Positions 28,620 to 37,746 of a stretch of 64,000 nt of DNA are shown here, piece after piece (position 1 is the first letter of the stretch; the number at the start of each line of letters is the position of its first letter). The translations under genes were made by a program, and so were the position numbers. The stretch is from Gemmatimonadota bacterium. Lineage in GTDB: Bacteria > Gemmatimonadota > Gemmatimonadetes > Gemmatimonadales > Gemmatimonadaceae. Under the pieces are notes generated by a model, which searched no databases, had not been told where the DNA came from, and was given only the letters and a program-made list of their open reading frames with translations. The DNA lies in assembly GCA_016704465.1 (NCBI GenBank), contig JADJAD010000017.1:62001-126000 (forward strand), read 5' to 3'.

Positions 28620-29804
28620 ATGCGTCGCCTACACCCCCAACTCCACGGCATCTCCCTCCTCCTCGCGGTGACGCTCCTTACGGGCGCCTCCGCCTGTGAC
28701 AAACTCCGCGGCGCCGCCTCAAGCGACCCCTCCGCCGCCGACTCCCTCGCCGCCGACAGCGATACATCCGACACCCCGCGCGCCGCCATGGCGTTGCCGG
28801 TGGCGGTCGCCACCGTCCGCGACGGCGACCTGGTGCTATCGGTAACCACCACCGGCCAGGTCCGCTCCGACGGCGAAGCGCTGCTCAAGGCCGAGGTGGC
28901 CGGCACCGTGGAGCAGGTCCTCGTACGCCCCGGCGACCGCGTGAAGCGCGGCGCTCCGCTGGTCATCCTCGACCCGCGCCCCTTCGACCTCGCGGTGCAG
29001 GAAGCCGAGGCCGCGATCGACGAGTCGCAAGTGCGCTACCAGGACGCCGTCGCCCCGGACTCGATCGTGTTCGGTCGACCCCCTACGCCCGAACAGCGGC
29101 GCATCGCGCTCATTCGCTCGGGACTGATGACGGCCCGCGTCCGCCTCGAACGCGCCAAGCTCGAACGCGAACGCGCCACGATCGTCGCCCCGTACGACGG
29201 GATGGTCGATCGGGTCGACATCTCGATGGGCGAACGGGTGGCGGCCGGCGCCAACATCACGCGGGTGGTCAACCTCAACGCGCTCCGCATCGAAGCGGCG
29301 GTGCTCGAGCACGACCTGCCACTGATCAAGGAAGGCGGCAGCGCGGTCATCACCTCCGCCGCCGCCCCCGACATGGCGGTGACGGGACGCATCTCGGCGG
29401 TGCTGCCGGTGATAGACTCGACGACGCGATCCGGACGCGCCTACGTGCGCCTGACGGGCGGCGGCGCCTTGCGCCCGGGCATGTACGCCGACGTGCGCCT
29501 CGAAGCCTCCCGCCTCACCAACCGCCGCCTCGTCCCCGCCCGCGCCGTGATCGAACGCGACGGCCGCCCGCTGGTCTTCGTGGTGAAGGAGGGACGCGCC
29601 CAGTGGGTGTACATATTGCCGGGGCGTACGAATGGGATCGAGACGGAAGTGATGGCGGATAGTGTGAGCGGAGTCATACCGGTCGATGTCGGGGACGAAG
29701 TGATTGTCGAGGGACACTTGACGCTGACGCATGATGCGCCTGTACGGGTCGTGGAGACGGGGGACGGGAGACGGGAGACGGGAGTGCCTTCGGCGAGGAA
29801 GTAG
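28620..29804 (+). CDS. RND efflux periplasmic adaptor (HlyD/MFP family) lipoprotein
   Basis: The membrane-fusion subunit of a tripartite efflux pump, 394 residues. ATG 28620 starts a lipoprotein signal with lipobox GASAC (Cys26). The lipoyl half-motif TTGQVRSDGEALLKAEVAG, a short helical hairpin with RVRLERAKLERERATIVAPYDG, the beta-barrel and the membrane-proximal domain are in the usual order. The last 15 residues (ETGDGRRETG and so on) are encoded by the left arm of a palindromic repeat, an odd acquisition. Two RND permease genes follow. No TolC-type outer-membrane gene is in the window. Substrates are not predictable. Confidence 0.9.
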   Translation: MRRLHPQLHGISLLLAVTLLTGASACDKLRGAASSDPSAADSLAADSDTSDTPRAAMALPVAVATVRDGDLVLSVTTTGQVRSDGEALLKAEVAGTVEQVLVRPGDRVKRGAPLVILDPRPFDLAVQEAEAAIDESQVRYQDAVAPDSIVFGRPPTPEQRRIALIRSGLMTARVRLERAKLERERATIVAPYDGMVDRVDISMGERVAAGANITRVVNLNALRIEAAVLEHDLPLIKEGGSAVITSAAAPDMAVTGRISAVLPVIDSTTRSGRAYVRLTGGGALRPGMYADVRLEASRLTNRRLVPARAVIERDGRPLVFVVKEGRAQWVYILPGRTNGIETEVMADSVSGVIPVDVGDEVIVEGHLTLTHDAPVRVVETGDGRRETGVPSARK

Positions 29805-29877
29805 CGCGCGACGCCACACCCGGTGTACGCGGCGCAGAGCGCCGCACTCCCGTCCCCCGTCCCCCGTCTCCCGTCCG
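29753..29877. repeat. GACGGGR-type palindromic repeat, copy A
   Basis: The left arm (29753-29787) is built from GGAGACGGG/GGGGACGGG units and ends in GGGAGTGC; the right arm (29844-29877) starts GCACTCCC and continues with CCCCCGTC/TCTCCCGTC units. The arms can pair over about 30 bases around a 56-base centre. It bridges the end of the adaptor gene and the start of the first permease. Confidence 0.9.
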
Positions 29878-29884
29878 CCCCCCC

Positions 29885-31882
29885 ATGTCTCTCGTTCGCG
29901 CCGCCACCACCCGCCCCGTCACTACCATCGCCAGCGTCCTGGCGATCGTGCTGCTGGGCAGCGTCTCGCTCGGTCGGACCCCGGTCTCGCTGCTCCCCGA
30001 TGTGCAGCTGCCGGTGCTCACCATCCGGACGCTCTACACGGGGGCAGCGGCCGAGGAGGTCTCCCGATTCATCGCCGAGCCAGTAGAAGAATCGATCGCG
30101 GCCACGCCGGGGCTGGTCGAGCTGCGGTCGGTCAGCCGCAACGGTGAGGCGACGACCACGGCGCGGTTTGCGTGGGGAACGGACATGCAGACGACGCTGC
30201 TCAATGTGCGCGAGCGGCTGGACAATGCACGGTCACAGCTGCCGGAGCGCGCCGACCGTCCGACGCTGCTGACCAGCGACCCGGGGGAGCGGCCGATCGC
30301 GGTGCTGTCGATGTCGATCGCCGGCGACATGCGGCAGCTGGCGCGCACCGCCGAGGACGTGCACTCGCGGCGGTTGGAACAGATCGCCGGGGTGGCGTCG
30401 GTGGCGGTGGTGGGGGCGCCGGAAGATGAAGTGCGCGTCGAGGTCGATCCGGCGCGCATGCGTGCGCTCGGTCTCACGCCCAACGACGTGTCGCTGGCCA
30501 TCCGCGCGGCCAACGTCAGCGGCGTGGGGGGGACGATCCGACGCGGGCAGTTCCGCTTCTCGGTGCGCACCCTGACCGAGTTCCGCTCGCCGGACGAGAT
30601 CCGCGACGTCCCGGTGGGACCGGTGGGGGCGGGGATCACGCTCAAGGATCTGGCGACGGTGACCACGACGATCGCCGACCCCAAGACGCTGACGCGCTTT
30701 GACAGCAAGCCGGCGGTGGGGCTGGTGGTCTACCAGGATGCGGGGGCGAACACGGTCTCGGTCACCAAGGAGATCACCGGCGTGGTGGACCAGCTCACGC
30801 AGGAGTTCCCCGCCATCGGGCTCACGGTGGTCGCCGCGCAGGCCAACTTCGTGGTCGACGCGCTCTCCAACCTCGGACAGGAGATCGTGATCGGCGGGAT
30901 CCTCTCGCTGGGGTTGATCCTGCTCTTCCTGCGCGACTGGAAGATGTCGCTGGCGATTGGGGCGATGATCCCGCTGTCGGTCTTGCTGGCGCTGGTCCTG
31001 CTGCAGGGAATGAACGTGACGATCAACGTGCTCTCGCTGGGTGGGCTGGCGTTAGGCGTCGGGCTGCTGGTGGACAACGCGATCGTGGTCGCCGAGGCGT
31101 CGGCTCGGAAGCGGGAGGAAGGGATGCCGCTGCTCGAGGCGACGATCGAGGCAACGGAGGAGGTGAGCGGCCCGCTGATCGCCGGGACGCTGACGACGCT
31201 CCTGGTCTTCGGCCCGATCATCTTCGTGCGCGGGCTGGCGGCAGCGCTGTTCCGTGACCTATCGCTTTCTGTGGTTATGAGTGTGGGGGCGTCTCTGATA
31301 CTGGCGCTGACGCTGATGCCGGTGATGATCGTGGGGAGGAGACGGGGGACGGGGGACGGGGGACGGGAGTTGGGGAGTGCACCGGGTGAGGGTGGCGCGC
31401 TGAAAGCGCGCCCAACCCCCGTCCCGCGAGCAACGCGAGCACTCCCGTCCCCCGTCCCCCGTCTCCCGTCCGATCGACCGCTCGCTTCTCACGCGCCTCG
31501 GCCACTGGTCGTCCCACCAATACGACCGCGGCATGCGCTGGTCCCTGCGCAACCCCGGGCCCGTCTTCACCGTCGCCATCGCCTCCGTTGTCCTGACTCT
31601 GTTCGTCATCGACCGCATGCCACGCGAGATCCTGCCCCAAGTCGACGAAGGCATGGTCGTGGCGTCGATGCATCTCCCCGAAGGGACGGCGATCGAGGCG
31701 ACGGTGCAGCAGGTGGCGCGGGTCGAGCAGGTCGCCCGATCGTTAGGCGCGGTGGGGGTGTACTCGCGGGTGGGCATCGCCACCGACGAGGAGATCCTCG
31801 CGGGGGCCGAGCCCGGTTCGTCGGCGACGGCGCAGCTGCTCATCCCGGTCCCCGATGGTGTCGAGGCGACTACGTTCGCTGA
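29885..31882 (+). CDS. RND efflux permease 1, N-terminal half (interrupted)
   Basis: Inner-membrane proton-driven pump subunit. From ATG 29885 the reading gives a typical RND N-terminal half: TM1, the porter subdomains (TLYTGAAAEEVSRFIAEPVE, PNDVSLAIRAANVSG), then TM2-TM6 with the GVGLLVDNAIVVAEAS segment that holds the proton-relay Asp. Genuine RND sequence ends near 31325 (LTLMPVMIVG), exactly where the palindromic repeat B begins. The frame runs on to 31882 but those last 180 or so residues are not RND-like; the C-terminal half resumes one frame over. If the single-base shift inside the repeat is a sequencing error, the two halves make one protein of about 1040 residues. Confidence 0.8.
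   Translation: MSLVRAATTRPVTTIASVLAIVLLGSVSLGRTPVSLLPDVQLPVLTIRTLYTGAAAEEVSRFIAEPVEESIAATPGLVELRSVSRNGEATTTARFAWGTDMQTTLLNVRERLDNARSQLPERADRPTLLTSDPGERPIAVLSMSIAGDMRQLARTAEDVHSRRLEQIAGVASVAVVGAPEDEVRVEVDPARMRALGLTPNDVSLAIRAANVSGVGGTIRRGQFRFSVRTLTEFRSPDEIRDVPVGPVGAGITLKDLATVTTTIADPKTLTRFDSKPAVGLVVYQDAGANTVSVTKEITGVVDQLTQEFPAIGLTVVAAQANFVVDALSNLGQEIVIGGILSLGLILLFLRDWKMSLAIGAMIPLSVLLALVLLQGMNVTINVLSLGGLALGVGLLVDNAIVVAEASARKREEGMPLLEATIEATEEVSGPLIAGTLTTLLVFGPIIFVRGLAAALFRDLSLSVVMSVGASLILALTLMPVMIVGRRRGTGDGGRELGSAPGEGGALKARPTPVPRATRALPSPVPRLPSDRPLASHAPRPLVVPPIRPRHALVPAQPRARLHRRHRLRCPDSVRHRPHATRDPAPSRRRHGRGVDASPRRDGDRGDGAAGGAGRAGRPIVRRGGGVLAGGHRHRRGDPRGGRARFVGDGAAAHPGPRWCRGDYVR
31335..31471. repeat. 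GACGGGR-type palindromic repeat, copy B, inside permease 1
   Basis: The left arm (31335-31380) and right arm (31439-31471) are of the same type as in copy A. The centre has its own hairpin, GGCGCGC/GCGCGCC. The right junction CGCGAGCAACGC..GCACTCCCG is shared with copy C. It falls in the linker between transmembrane helices 6 and 7 of the pump. Confidence 0.92.
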
Positions 31883-33011
31883 CCGGCTGCGCGCAGGCGT
31901 GCCGGACCTCGCTCGCGGAGCGCTCGCGCTCGACCTGGCGGGACAGTCGGAGTTCGGGTCGCTGATCGGGCGCGAGGGGCGGCTGGTGCGGGTGGAGATG
32001 AGTGCGCGCAAGCTGGCCGAGGCGGCGCGCTGGGCCGACAGCGTGCGCACGCGACTGCAGGCGCTCACATCACTCGCCGACGTGCGCGACCCGAACGGTG
32101 GCACGCAGCCGATCGTCGAGATCACCCTGCAGCGCCAACTGCTGGCGGAGCGCGGCATCTCGGTGGAGGCGGTGTCGAACGCCCTGGCCGGAGGGCTCGG
32201 CGGTGTGGAGTCGAGCGACTTCCGCGAGACCGATCGGCGCACGCCGATCTCGGTGCGCTTCGCGGGGCTCAAGAACGAGGACCTGGCCGAGGCCATGGCG
32301 ACGCCGGTCAACGGCATCCCGATCGCGCAGCTGGTGCGCGCACACGAGCGGCAGGCGCCGATCGAGGTTGTGCGGGTGGGGCAGCGTCCGGTGGCCGTGG
32401 TCGAGGGGCTGATCGAGCGCGGCGGCACACGCAACGCGGCGGCGGAAGTGCGCGCAGTCATGGACGGCTTCTCGCTCCCCAGCGGTGTCACGTGGGAGAT
32501 CTCCGGTGCGAATGCCGAACAGGAACGCACCACCCGCGAGCTGACGCTGGTGGGCTGGCTCTCGGTGGCGCTGGTCTTCCTCGTGCTGGCCGGCGAGTTC
32601 GCCTCGTTCACCGTCCCGCTGGTGGTGATGCTCACCGTGCCGCTGGCCGCGGTGGGCGGCATCCTCTTCCTGTGGGTGACGGGGCAGTCGATCAATGCGG
32701 TGGCGCTGATCGGGATCGTCGTCATGATCGGAATGGCCGATAACGAAGCGGTGGTCAAGCTCGACGCGATCCGTCGCTTCCGCGAGGCAGGGCATTCGAT
32801 TGAGGACGCGGTGCTGCTCGGTGGGCACCAGCGACTGCGGGCGATCGCGATGACCAGCATCACGACCATCACCGGCGTGCTGCCGTTGATGTTTGGATGG
32901 GGAAGCGGCGGGGCGTTGTACCAGCCGCTGGCGGCGGGAGTGATCGGAGGGAGCGTGTCAGCGCTCCTGGTCACGTTTTTTCTTGCTGCCGACGGCGTGT
33001 GCAGGTACTGA
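31533..33011 (+). CDS. RND efflux permease 1, C-terminal half
   Basis: The second half of the pump in a different frame from the first. It opens with the linker and TM7 (RWSLRNPGPVFTVAIASVVL), the second porter region (MASMHLPEGTAIEATVQQVA type), and TM8-TM12 including ALIGIVVMIGMADNEAVVKL and GALYQPLAAGVIGG. ATG 31533 is the first start in this frame after the repeat but the frame is open back to about 31404, so a few more linker residues (DRSLLTRLGHW) belong to it. Expression as a separate half-protein is possible, though a frameshift error within the repeat is the simpler view. Confidence 0.8.
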   Translation: MRWSLRNPGPVFTVAIASVVLTLFVIDRMPREILPQVDEGMVVASMHLPEGTAIEATVQQVARVEQVARSLGAVGVYSRVGIATDEEILAGAEPGSSATAQLLIPVPDGVEATTFADRLRAGVPDLARGALALDLAGQSEFGSLIGREGRLVRVEMSARKLAEAARWADSVRTRLQALTSLADVRDPNGGTQPIVEITLQRQLLAERGISVEAVSNALAGGLGGVESSDFRETDRRTPISVRFAGLKNEDLAEAMATPVNGIPIAQLVRAHERQAPIEVVRVGQRPVAVVEGLIERGGTRNAAAEVRAVMDGFSLPSGVTWEISGANAEQERTTRELTLVGWLSVALVFLVLAGEFASFTVPLVVMLTVPLAAVGGILFLWVTGQSINAVALIGIVVMIGMADNEAVVKLDAIRRFREAGHSIEDAVLLGGHQRLRAIAMTSITTITGVLPLMFGWGSGGALYQPLAAGVIGGSVSALLVTFFLAADGVCRY

Positions 33012-33017
33012 GGCAAA

Positions 33018-33123
33018 GAGACGGGAGACGGGGACAGGAGACGGGAGGGGAGTGCCACCGAATGCCCCTCTCCCCCGCGAGCAACGCTAGCACTCCCGTC
33101 TCCCGTCTCCCGTCCCCCGTCCC
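33018..33123. repeat. GACGGGR-type palindromic repeat, copy C
   Basis: The left arm 33018-33055 and right arm 33090-33123 are again GAGACGGG and CCCGTCTC units flanking GGGAGTGC/GCACTCCC. It occupies almost the whole gap between permease 1 (stop at 33011) and permease 2 (ATG 33128). Confidence 0.92.
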
Positions 33124-33127
33124 TGCC

Positions 33128-36100
33128 ATGATTTCGGCTGCCGTTTCCCGCCCCGCTGTCGTGTGGGCCGCCGCGGTGACTTTGCTCCTGGCGGGGCTCG
33201 TCTCCTTCACGCGTCTCCCACTCGCAACGCGCACCTCGATCGAGCTTCCTCGGCTCTCCATCACGTCCTCCTGGACGGGGGCATCGGCTGAGTTGCTTGA
33301 GATGTACGTCTCCTCGCCTATCGAGTCGGCGATCCAATCGGTACGGGGGGTGCGACGCACGCGGTCGGAGTCGTCGGAGAATGGATCGCGTATCACCGTC
33401 GAGCTGGAGGCCGACGCCGACGTGCAGATCGCCCGGCTCTCCATTCTCGAGCGCATGGAGCTGCTGCGGCCGGAGTTTCCGCCGGGGGTCACGCAGCCCA
33501 AGGTGAGCAACTACGTGCCCGAGGAGCTGTCCGAGGAGGACCTGCTCACGCTGACGATCTCCGGACCCTACACGGCGGGAACGCTGCAGAAGATCGCCGA
33601 TGAACAGGTCGAGCCCAGGCTGAGCGCGGTGCCGGGAGTCGGCAACATCAGCGTGCAGGGGGGCACGGAGCCGGGGGTGTCGATCACCTACGACCCGGCG
33701 CTGCTGCGGCAGCTCGGCGTGTCGCCGCAGCTGCTGGGGGACGCGCTCGACGGGGCGCGGGTGGTGCAGTCGCTGGGGACGGACCAGCGCGGGGGGACGG
33801 AGCGGCCGGTGGTGCTGCGTGACCAGCCGGCGGCGGTCGAGGAGCTGGCCAACCTGCCGATCATCGGGCGCGGCGGGCAGCCGTTTGCGTTAGGCGCGCT
33901 GGCCACCGTGCGCCCCGAGGAGGATACGCGCGGCCTCTTCTTCCGCATCAACGGCCAGCCGGCGATCGCCATCGGCATCTCGCGGCTGGCAGGGGCCGAC
34001 GCGATCAAGACGGCGGCGGCGGTACGGCAGGCGCTGCGGGAAATCGAGGGGCGGCTACCGCCGGCCGTGCGGCTGAACGTGGTCTACGACGACTCGGTCG
34101 AACTGGCCCGCCAGCTGCGCGACCTGCTCATCCGCGGTTCCATCGCCTTCGGGCTCGTGCTAGTGGTGCTGCTCGCTTTGTTGCGGGACTGGCGCGGGAC
34201 GGGGCTGGTGATGCTGAGCGCGTCGGTTTCGGTGGCGGGGACGGCGCTCCTGCTCTTCCTCTTCGACATTCCGGCCAACCTGCTCACGCTCGCCGGGCTG
34301 GCCATGGGGGTCGGGATCCTCGTCCAGGACGGGCTGATCGTGATGGACCGACTCGGCACGGTCCCCGACACGCCGGCCGATCGGGCCAGCGTGGCCCGGG
34401 CGATCGCCCCAGCCGTCACCGGCGCCACGCTCACCACGGCGGTCGTCCTCTTCCCCTTCCTGTACCTGCAGGGTAACGCCCGCACCGCCTTCGTCCCGTT
34501 TGCCAGCGCCTTCACGATCGCCCTCGGCTGGTCGCTGATCGCCTCGGTGGTCATGGTGCCGGCGCTGGCGCGCGGGCACCGGGTGCACGAGACCTCCTTC
34601 CCGCGCGCTCGACGATTCTATGCCAGGCTGGTGATCGGTGTCATGCGCTGGCGCTGGGCGACGCTGACCGCGACCGTGGCCACGTTAGGCGTGCTCACCT
34701 GGGCGTTCATCGTGAAGGTCCCCCGCGTCTCGTTCGGCGGCTTCGGCGAACAGCGCACCACCCTCTCCGCCTTCATCAACTTTCCGCGCGGAAGCGATCC
34801 GGCCTCGCTCGACGCTGCGATGCGCGAGATGGAGGCGCAGGTGGTCGGGCGCCCCGGCGTGGAGCAGGTGACCGCGCAATCGTACGGCGGCTTCGGCGCG
34901 GGGATGCGGGTGCTGTTCCGGCGCGAGGCCGAATACTCGGCGATCCCCCAGGAGCTGGAGGAAGCGCTCACGCAGCGGGCGGTATACATCGGTGGCGCGT
35001 CGGTCTCGGTGCGCGGCAACGGTCCCGGCTTCTCGTCGGGCATGGGCTCCGTGTCGTCGGCGACGTTCCGCATCAAGGTGCTGGGCTACTCGTTCGGCGG
35101 TGTCGAGCGACTGGCGATGGACCTCAAGGAGCGCCTGGAGCGCATTCCTCGCGTGCGCGACGTGGACATCAACGCCTCATCGTTCTTCTCCACGGGCAAG
35201 GCCTACGCGGTGACGATCCTCCCCGATCGCTCGGCGCTCGAACGCTATGGGGTGACGGCCGCCGCCTTCTCCGCCGCTGTGTCGCGCGAGGTGCGCGGCC
35301 CGGTGGGGCGGCAGCTGCTGGAGATCGGCGGCGAGGAGATCCCGGTCACGGTCAAGGCAGCCGGCGCGCGCGAGCGGTCGCTCGACGAGCTGCGCCGAGC
35401 GATCGTGCCGTCGCCGAGCGGGGCGCCGGTGACCATTGCCGCGCTGGCGTCGGTCGACGAGCGCGAGGCGCTGAGCGCTATCTCGCGCGAGGACCAGCAG
35501 TATGTGCGCATCGTCGCCTACGAGTTCCGCGGCCCGAACAAGCTGGCGCAGCGCACCCACGACGCCTTCATGCGGTCCGTCACCGTTCCTCCCGGCTACT
35601 CGGCGGCCGACGCGGGATTCGGTTTTTTTGAACCCGACGACAGCGAGCAGGGGCTGTGGCTCGTCTTCGCCATCGGCGTGACGCTCGTGCTGCTGACGGT
35701 GGCGATCGTCTTCGACTCGGTGTGGGCAGCGGGGATGGTTTTCTGCTCGCTGCCGGTGGCGTTAGGCGGGGTGGTGGCGGCGTTCTGGGTCTCCGGCGCC
35801 TCGTTTACGCGTGAGGCGGCGGTCGGGGTGATCCTTGTCGTGGGGCTGGCCGTGCACCAGGCGATCCTGCTGATCGACGCGGCGCTGGAGCGACGGCGGC
35901 GTGGGACTGTGAACCGACAGCTGCACCGGTTGACGCCACTGCGCACGCTGCGGGCCTCGGTGGACCGGGCGGGGATGATCGTGCTGGTGACGCTTGCCTC
36001 GCTGGCGTCGCTGCTCCCGCTGGCGATCGGGGAGAAGAGCGACACGCTGTTCGGGGCGATCGCACTGGCCACGGCCGGGGGGACGCTGGCGGGGACGCTG

Positions 36101-36175
36101 GCGGCGATGGTGGTGCTGCCGGCGCTGGTGGTGCGGGGGGCGCGGCGTGTGAGGCGCACGGCGAAGGCGCCCTGA
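33128..36175 (+). CDS. RND efflux permease 2
   Basis: Complete inner-membrane pump subunit of 1015 residues. ATG 33128 lies just past repeat C; the frame is open upstream into the previous gene but that part is not RND-like. TM1 (VVWAAAVTLLLAGLVSFTRL), porter domains, GLAMGVGILVQDGLIVMDRL in TM4 with an Asp of the proton relay, and the symmetric second half ending GAIALATAGGTLAGTLAAMVVLP are all present. Two different permeases with one adaptor recall MdtABC-type pumps, where the permeases act as a heterotrimer. The substrate and outer-membrane partner are unknown. Confidence 0.92.
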   Translation: MISAAVSRPAVVWAAAVTLLLAGLVSFTRLPLATRTSIELPRLSITSSWTGASAELLEMYVSSPIESAIQSVRGVRRTRSESSENGSRITVELEADADVQIARLSILERMELLRPEFPPGVTQPKVSNYVPEELSEEDLLTLTISGPYTAGTLQKIADEQVEPRLSAVPGVGNISVQGGTEPGVSITYDPALLRQLGVSPQLLGDALDGARVVQSLGTDQRGGTERPVVLRDQPAAVEELANLPIIGRGGQPFALGALATVRPEEDTRGLFFRINGQPAIAIGISRLAGADAIKTAAAVRQALREIEGRLPPAVRLNVVYDDSVELARQLRDLLIRGSIAFGLVLVVLLALLRDWRGTGLVMLSASVSVAGTALLLFLFDIPANLLTLAGLAMGVGILVQDGLIVMDRLGTVPDTPADRASVARAIAPAVTGATLTTAVVLFPFLYLQGNARTAFVPFASAFTIALGWSLIASVVMVPALARGHRVHETSFPRARRFYARLVIGVMRWRWATLTATVATLGVLTWAFIVKVPRVSFGGFGEQRTTLSAFINFPRGSDPASLDAAMREMEAQVVGRPGVEQVTAQSYGGFGAGMRVLFRREAEYSAIPQELEEALTQRAVYIGGASVSVRGNGPGFSSGMGSVSSATFRIKVLGYSFGGVERLAMDLKERLERIPRVRDVDINASSFFSTGKAYAVTILPDRSALERYGVTAAAFSAAVSREVRGPVGRQLLEIGGEEIPVTVKAAGARERSLDELRRAIVPSPSGAPVTIAALASVDEREALSAISREDQQYVRIVAYEFRGPNKLAQRTHDAFMRSVTVPPGYSAADAGFGFFEPDDSEQGLWLVFAIGVTLVLLTVAIVFDSVWAAGMVFCSLPVALGGVVAAFWVSGASFTREAAVGVILVVGLAVHQAILLIDAALERRRRGTVNRQLHRLTPLRTLRASVDRAGMIVLVTLASLASLLPLAIGEKSDTLFGAIALATAGGTLAGTLAAMVVLPALVVRGARRVRRTAKAP

Positions 36176-36213
36176 CCGTATCTTTCCTCCGATTCCCCGT
36201 GACGCACCGCGTT

Positions 36214-36272
36214 GCGTCCTCTGCGTCCTCTGCGGTCCAAGAGCTTTTAACCGCAGAGGACGCAGAGGACGC
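36214..36272. repeat. GACGCAGAG-type palindromic repeat, copy 1
   Basis: Perfect 22-base arms (36214-36235 and 36251-36272) made of GCGTCCTCT / AGAGGACGC units surround a 15-base loop that includes CTTTTAA. It lies between permease 2 and the M20 hydrolase on the same strand and could also act as a terminator. Words of this type are familiar from intergenic palindromes of several soil phyla. Confidence 0.93.
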
Positions 36273-36316
36273 AGAGGAGGCTCCGGCGACGGCTTCCTAA
36301 TCGCACGAGGAACTTC

Positions 36317-37654
36317 ATGCGAGTTCGTGACCTGACGATTCTCTTCTCTGCGGTGACCCTCGCGACGGGTCTCGCGCCCGTGCGCAGCACTGCGCAGGCC
36401 CCCACCAAGATGGACGCCGAGGTGGACCGCCGCGCCAAGTCGCTCGAGGCCAAGGTTGTCGCCTGGCGCCGCGACATCCACGAGCACCCGGAGCTCGGCA
36501 ACCGCGAATTCCGAACCGCCAAGCTGGTCGCCGAGCACCTGCAGGAGCTCGGCATGGAGGTCAAGACGGAGGTCGGGCACACGGGGGTCATCGGGATCCT
36601 CAAGGGGGGCAAGCCTGGTCCCGTGGTCGCGTTGCGCGCCGACATGGACGCCCTGCCGGTAGCCGAGGAGGTCGACCTGCCGTTCAAGTCGGCCGTGCGC
36701 ACCACCTACAACGGGCAGGATGTTGGTGTGATGCACGCCTGCGGCCACGACAACCACGTTGCGATCCTCATGGGAGTTGCCGAGTTGTTGTCGGGGATGA
36801 AGTCCGAGCTGCAAGGGACGGTGAAGTTCATCTTCCAGCCCGCCGAGGAGGGCGCGCCGGCCGGTGAGGAGGGTGGGGCCGAGCTGATGCTCAAGGAGGG
36901 GGCGTTCGACAATCCCAAGGTCGATGCGGTCTTCGGGCTGCACGTCTTTCCCTTCGAGACCGGGAAGATCGTGTATCGCAGCGGCGGGCTGATGGCCAGC
37001 AGCGACAGCTACAAGGTCGTGATCCGCGGTCGGCAGACACATGGCGCGCTCCCGTGGAACGGGATCGATCCGATCACCATCTCGTCGCAGATCATCTCCA
37101 ACATGCAGTCGATCGTCAGCCGCCAGGTCGACCTGACGCTGACGCCGGCGATCCTCACCGTTGGCTACATCCGCGGCGGCATTCGGGTGAACATCATTCC
37201 CGACTCGGTGGAGTTCGGCGGGACGATCCGCACCTTCGACGAGCCGACGCGCGACTCGATCCTCGTGCGGTTCCGCCGCATCGTGACCGGACTGGCCACG
37301 GCCAACGGTGCCACCGCCACCATCGAGTTGACGCGCGGGACCCCGGTCACGTTCAACGACCCGGCGCTCACCGAGCGCATGGCGCCATCGCTGCGGCGTG
37401 CGTTAGGCGCGGACCAGGTCGAGATCGGGCGCCAGACCACCACCGCCGAAGACTTCTCGCTCTTCCAGAAGGCGGCCCCGGGGGTCTTCTACTTCCTCGG
37501 CGTCACCCCCAAGGGGACCGACCCATCGAAGATCGCCCCGAACCACTCGCCGCGCTTCTTTGCCGATGAGGGGGCACTGGTCCCGGGGGTGAAGGCGTTG
37601 TCCACGCTGGCCATCGACTACCTCGCGATGAACGCCAACAAGCCGAAGATGTAA
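36317..37654 (+). CDS. M20 family amidohydrolase, exported
   Basis: Metal-dependent aminoacylase-like hydrolase (hippurate or IAA-amino-acid hydrolase group) of 445 residues. A Sec signal peptide (ending RSTAQ) is followed by RRDIHEHPELG, LRADMDALP, HACGHDNHVA with the metal-binding Cys and His, and PAEEG with the catalytic Glu; the dimerisation domain includes TLTVGYIRGG-like sequence. ATG 36317 has a GAGG upstream. It removes acyl groups from amino acids or cleaves short peptides, here outside the cytosol. Its own CGTTAGGC octamer encodes Leu-Gly at 37401. A strong hairpin follows the gene. Confidence 0.92.
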   Translation: MRVRDLTILFSAVTLATGLAPVRSTAQAPTKMDAEVDRRAKSLEAKVVAWRRDIHEHPELGNREFRTAKLVAEHLQELGMEVKTEVGHTGVIGILKGGKPGPVVALRADMDALPVAEEVDLPFKSAVRTTYNGQDVGVMHACGHDNHVAILMGVAELLSGMKSELQGTVKFIFQPAEEGAPAGEEGGAELMLKEGAFDNPKVDAVFGLHVFPFETGKIVYRSGGLMASSDSYKVVIRGRQTHGALPWNGIDPITISSQIISNMQSIVSRQVDLTLTPAILTVGYIRGGIRVNIIPDSVEFGGTIRTFDEPTRDSILVRFRRIVTGLATANGATATIELTRGTPVTFNDPALTERMAPSLRRALGADQVEIGRQTTTAEDFSLFQKAAPGVFYFLGVTPKGTDPSKIAPNHSPRFFADEGALVPGVKALSTLAIDYLAMNANKPKM

Positions 37655-37679
37655 CGGCGTGCGTGTGCCATGGATGCAT

Positions 37680-37714
37680 CACGGGGGTGAGGCGCAGTGC
37701 GCTTCACCCCCGTG
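37680..37714. terminator. bidirectional hairpin after the M20 gene
   Basis: Sixteen-base arms (37680-37695 and 37699-37714) pair completely, with one G-U, around a three-base loop. It lies in the convergent gap with the leftward thioredoxin-like gene. No T-tract is present. Confidence 0.75.
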
Positions 37715-37746
37715 TCGTCGTCACCGCGGCATTAGCGGCAACGCGC

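Noticed and set aside
31259..33337. A 692-codon minus-strand frame across the RND genes
   Set aside because: Antisense shadow with Ser/Arg low complexity; it crosses two palindromic repeats and two real genes.
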